A stretch of DNA of 64,000 nucleotides from Nonlabens xiamenensis (lineage in GTDB: Bacteria; Bacteroidota; Bacteroidia; Flavobacteriales; Flavobacteriaceae), in contig NZ_RMVE01000003.1 in the NCBI RefSeq assembly GCF_003865345.1, forward strand, positions 490,344 to 554,343. The letters run 5' to 3'. The notes under the pieces are model-generated. The model did no database searches. It saw only the letters and a list, made by a program, of their open reading frames with translations, and was not told where the DNA came from. This document shows, piece after piece, positions 63,064-64,000 of this stretch (its first letter is position 1; each line of letters starts with the position of its first letter). Made by a program: the position numbers and the translations under genes.

Positions 63064-64000
63064 GTTCAAAACTCTAGAAATAACATATTGTGTACAAAGG
63101 CTTTAAATAATCAGTATTGTGTTTTCAAGATGAATCGATATGACTAGATCTAATCAAAATTCAAATGCCGCTGTTATAATAAGATCTAGCCGAAGTATCA
63201 TTATCTCCTAAATGATGCAATCATGTAATTGAATTAAAGATCTAAGGATCATTTGTCAACCACTCGAATTTAATGCAGTGTTTCTATTTGTATACGATTG
63301 CATATCAAGCACCAGCAAATCAATTTGAACAAAACTGTTGTGCGAAGATTAAGGCATCAGCCCATTACTTGAACTATATGGTTAACGCTACGTTTCTAAT
63401 TGTACAAGTTGAATGTCTACAAGAGATAAAGAAGGACAGTATAGCATCAAGGTCATTGAACCTAAAGTGCAGTTCTCAATGAATATTGTAAGTCTTTTCA
63501 AAAACTTAGAAAGTATATAGCAAAAAATATTTGGCTATACGAGAAGATCAAATGCAAATAATTTCTATGTACAATGAAGGATTTGTCATAATTAAAAGAA
63601 ATCTTTTTAAATAGCTTAGGACCTTCACAACACTTCTAGCACTATGTATAGATGATCTAATTAAGTCTTAATAGAGCCGACGAATTGATATTGATCAAAC
63701 TAGACATATTGTTTCTCCCCAAGCTCACGATAACAATTTAAGCGAGCATATTTAGATTCAATGTCGAGGAATAGCATGCTAGAAGGTCTTCAGTAATGTG
63801 ATCAATACCTACTTCTTTAGCGATAAATTAAAAGGATCAAGTTCGATCTTATATTTAAATGATCTTTCCATTGATAAAGTCGGCTGAAGATCCCACCAGA
63901 CCCTAGGAATGTATCACACTTTAGCGCACAAAACTACGGTGCAGAATCGCTCATCAAACCTGTATAATTGATCACGGTCGTAATACAATGAGCAAGGGAA
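63064..64000. other. About 0.94 kb without a recognisable gene
   Basis: AT-rich sequence dense in stop codons on both strands. An open frame of 69 codons (63273-63482) has an odd composition, no promoter or RBS and no recognisable motif. AGATCTA appears three times between 63143 and 63245. No RNA gene, repeat array or mobile element was found; it may be decayed sequence or the edge of a neighbouring feature. Confidence 0.55.

Noticed and set aside
63143..63245. AGATCTA repeated three times
   Set aside because: Too short and irregularly spaced to call a repeat array or operator set.
63273..63482. Possible 69-residue protein in the gene-free end
   Set aside because: No promoter, RBS or family resemblance, and an unlikely amino-acid composition.
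1..64000. CRISPR arrays, tRNA/rRNA genes, IS elements, prophage
   Set aside because: No regular direct repeats, cloverleaf sequences, transposase or integrase motifs were seen on reading both strands.

Overview
The window looks like a chromosome segment of a marine-type member of the Flavobacteriaceae (Bacteroidota). The evidence is three secreted proteins ending in type IX secretion (T9SS) sorting domains, a menaquinone gene (menA), the lolA/LptF-G, OstA-like and ftsK gene neighbourhoods usual in this family, lipoproteins with short N-termini, weak Shine-Dalgarno sites, and promoter-like TAnnTTTG (-7) boxes in front of many genes. The genus is not determined. No tRNA, rRNA, CRISPR array, insertion sequence or prophage was recognised.

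Layout. 1-5.5 kb: a truncated SF2 helicase, a VTT/DedA-like membrane protein, a VOC-fold protein, an OmpA lipoprotein, a family 2 glycosyltransferase and a solitary HsdR-N nuclease-like protein. 5.5-10.5 kb: holA, menA, a large secreted GH5-CBM6 glucanase and a small conserved protein. 10.5-13.6 kb: an OxyR-type regulator, a secreted PQQ-type sugar dehydrogenase and a c-type cytochrome. 13.7-22.2 kb: tpx, dgkA, ftsK, lolA, an LptF/G permease, ribB, murQ and two small envelope genes. 22.4-28.5 kb: a Cys-rich lipoprotein, an OstA-like protein, a class III aminotransferase, a TPR protein and a CpsB-type phosphatase.

28.5-61.5 kb is one large, almost entirely minus-strand surface-polysaccharide locus. 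Export and control come from a Wzc-type tyrosine kinase, a Wza lipoprotein and the convergent CpsB phosphatase. Wzx and Wzy homologues mark a Wzy-dependent assembly route. Two tandem initiating phosphoglycosyl transferases lie next to PglE-like and WbpV-like sugar enzymes. Precursor genes point to UDP-GlcA (ugd), UDP-GlcNAcA/GalNAcA (TviB/TviC-like pair), dTDP-4-keto-6-deoxyhexose (rmlABC without rmlD), UDP-ManNAcA (wecB, wecC) and CMP-pseudaminic acid (pseB, C, F, H, I, with no pseG and an extra formyltransferase). A heparinase II/III-like protein and an unrecognised 568-residue protein that may be a glycosyltransferase sit inside the same run. A 1,089-residue T9SS protein with Calx-beta and lamin-tail domains interrupts the locus. 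An OmpA porin gene with a strong promoter and terminator follows, then about 0.94 kb without a recognisable gene.

The most striking signal not explained by genes is a 14-bp perfect palindrome, GCTTTCGCGAAAGC. It occurs nine times exactly and once with one mismatch, inside genes in all three codon phases and also between genes. Other points to check are a RibBA-like protein whose cyclohydrolase half has lost its zinc cysteines, a thiol peroxidase lacking the usual resolving cysteine, and missing steps in the pseudaminic, bacillosamine-type and rhamnose pathways.
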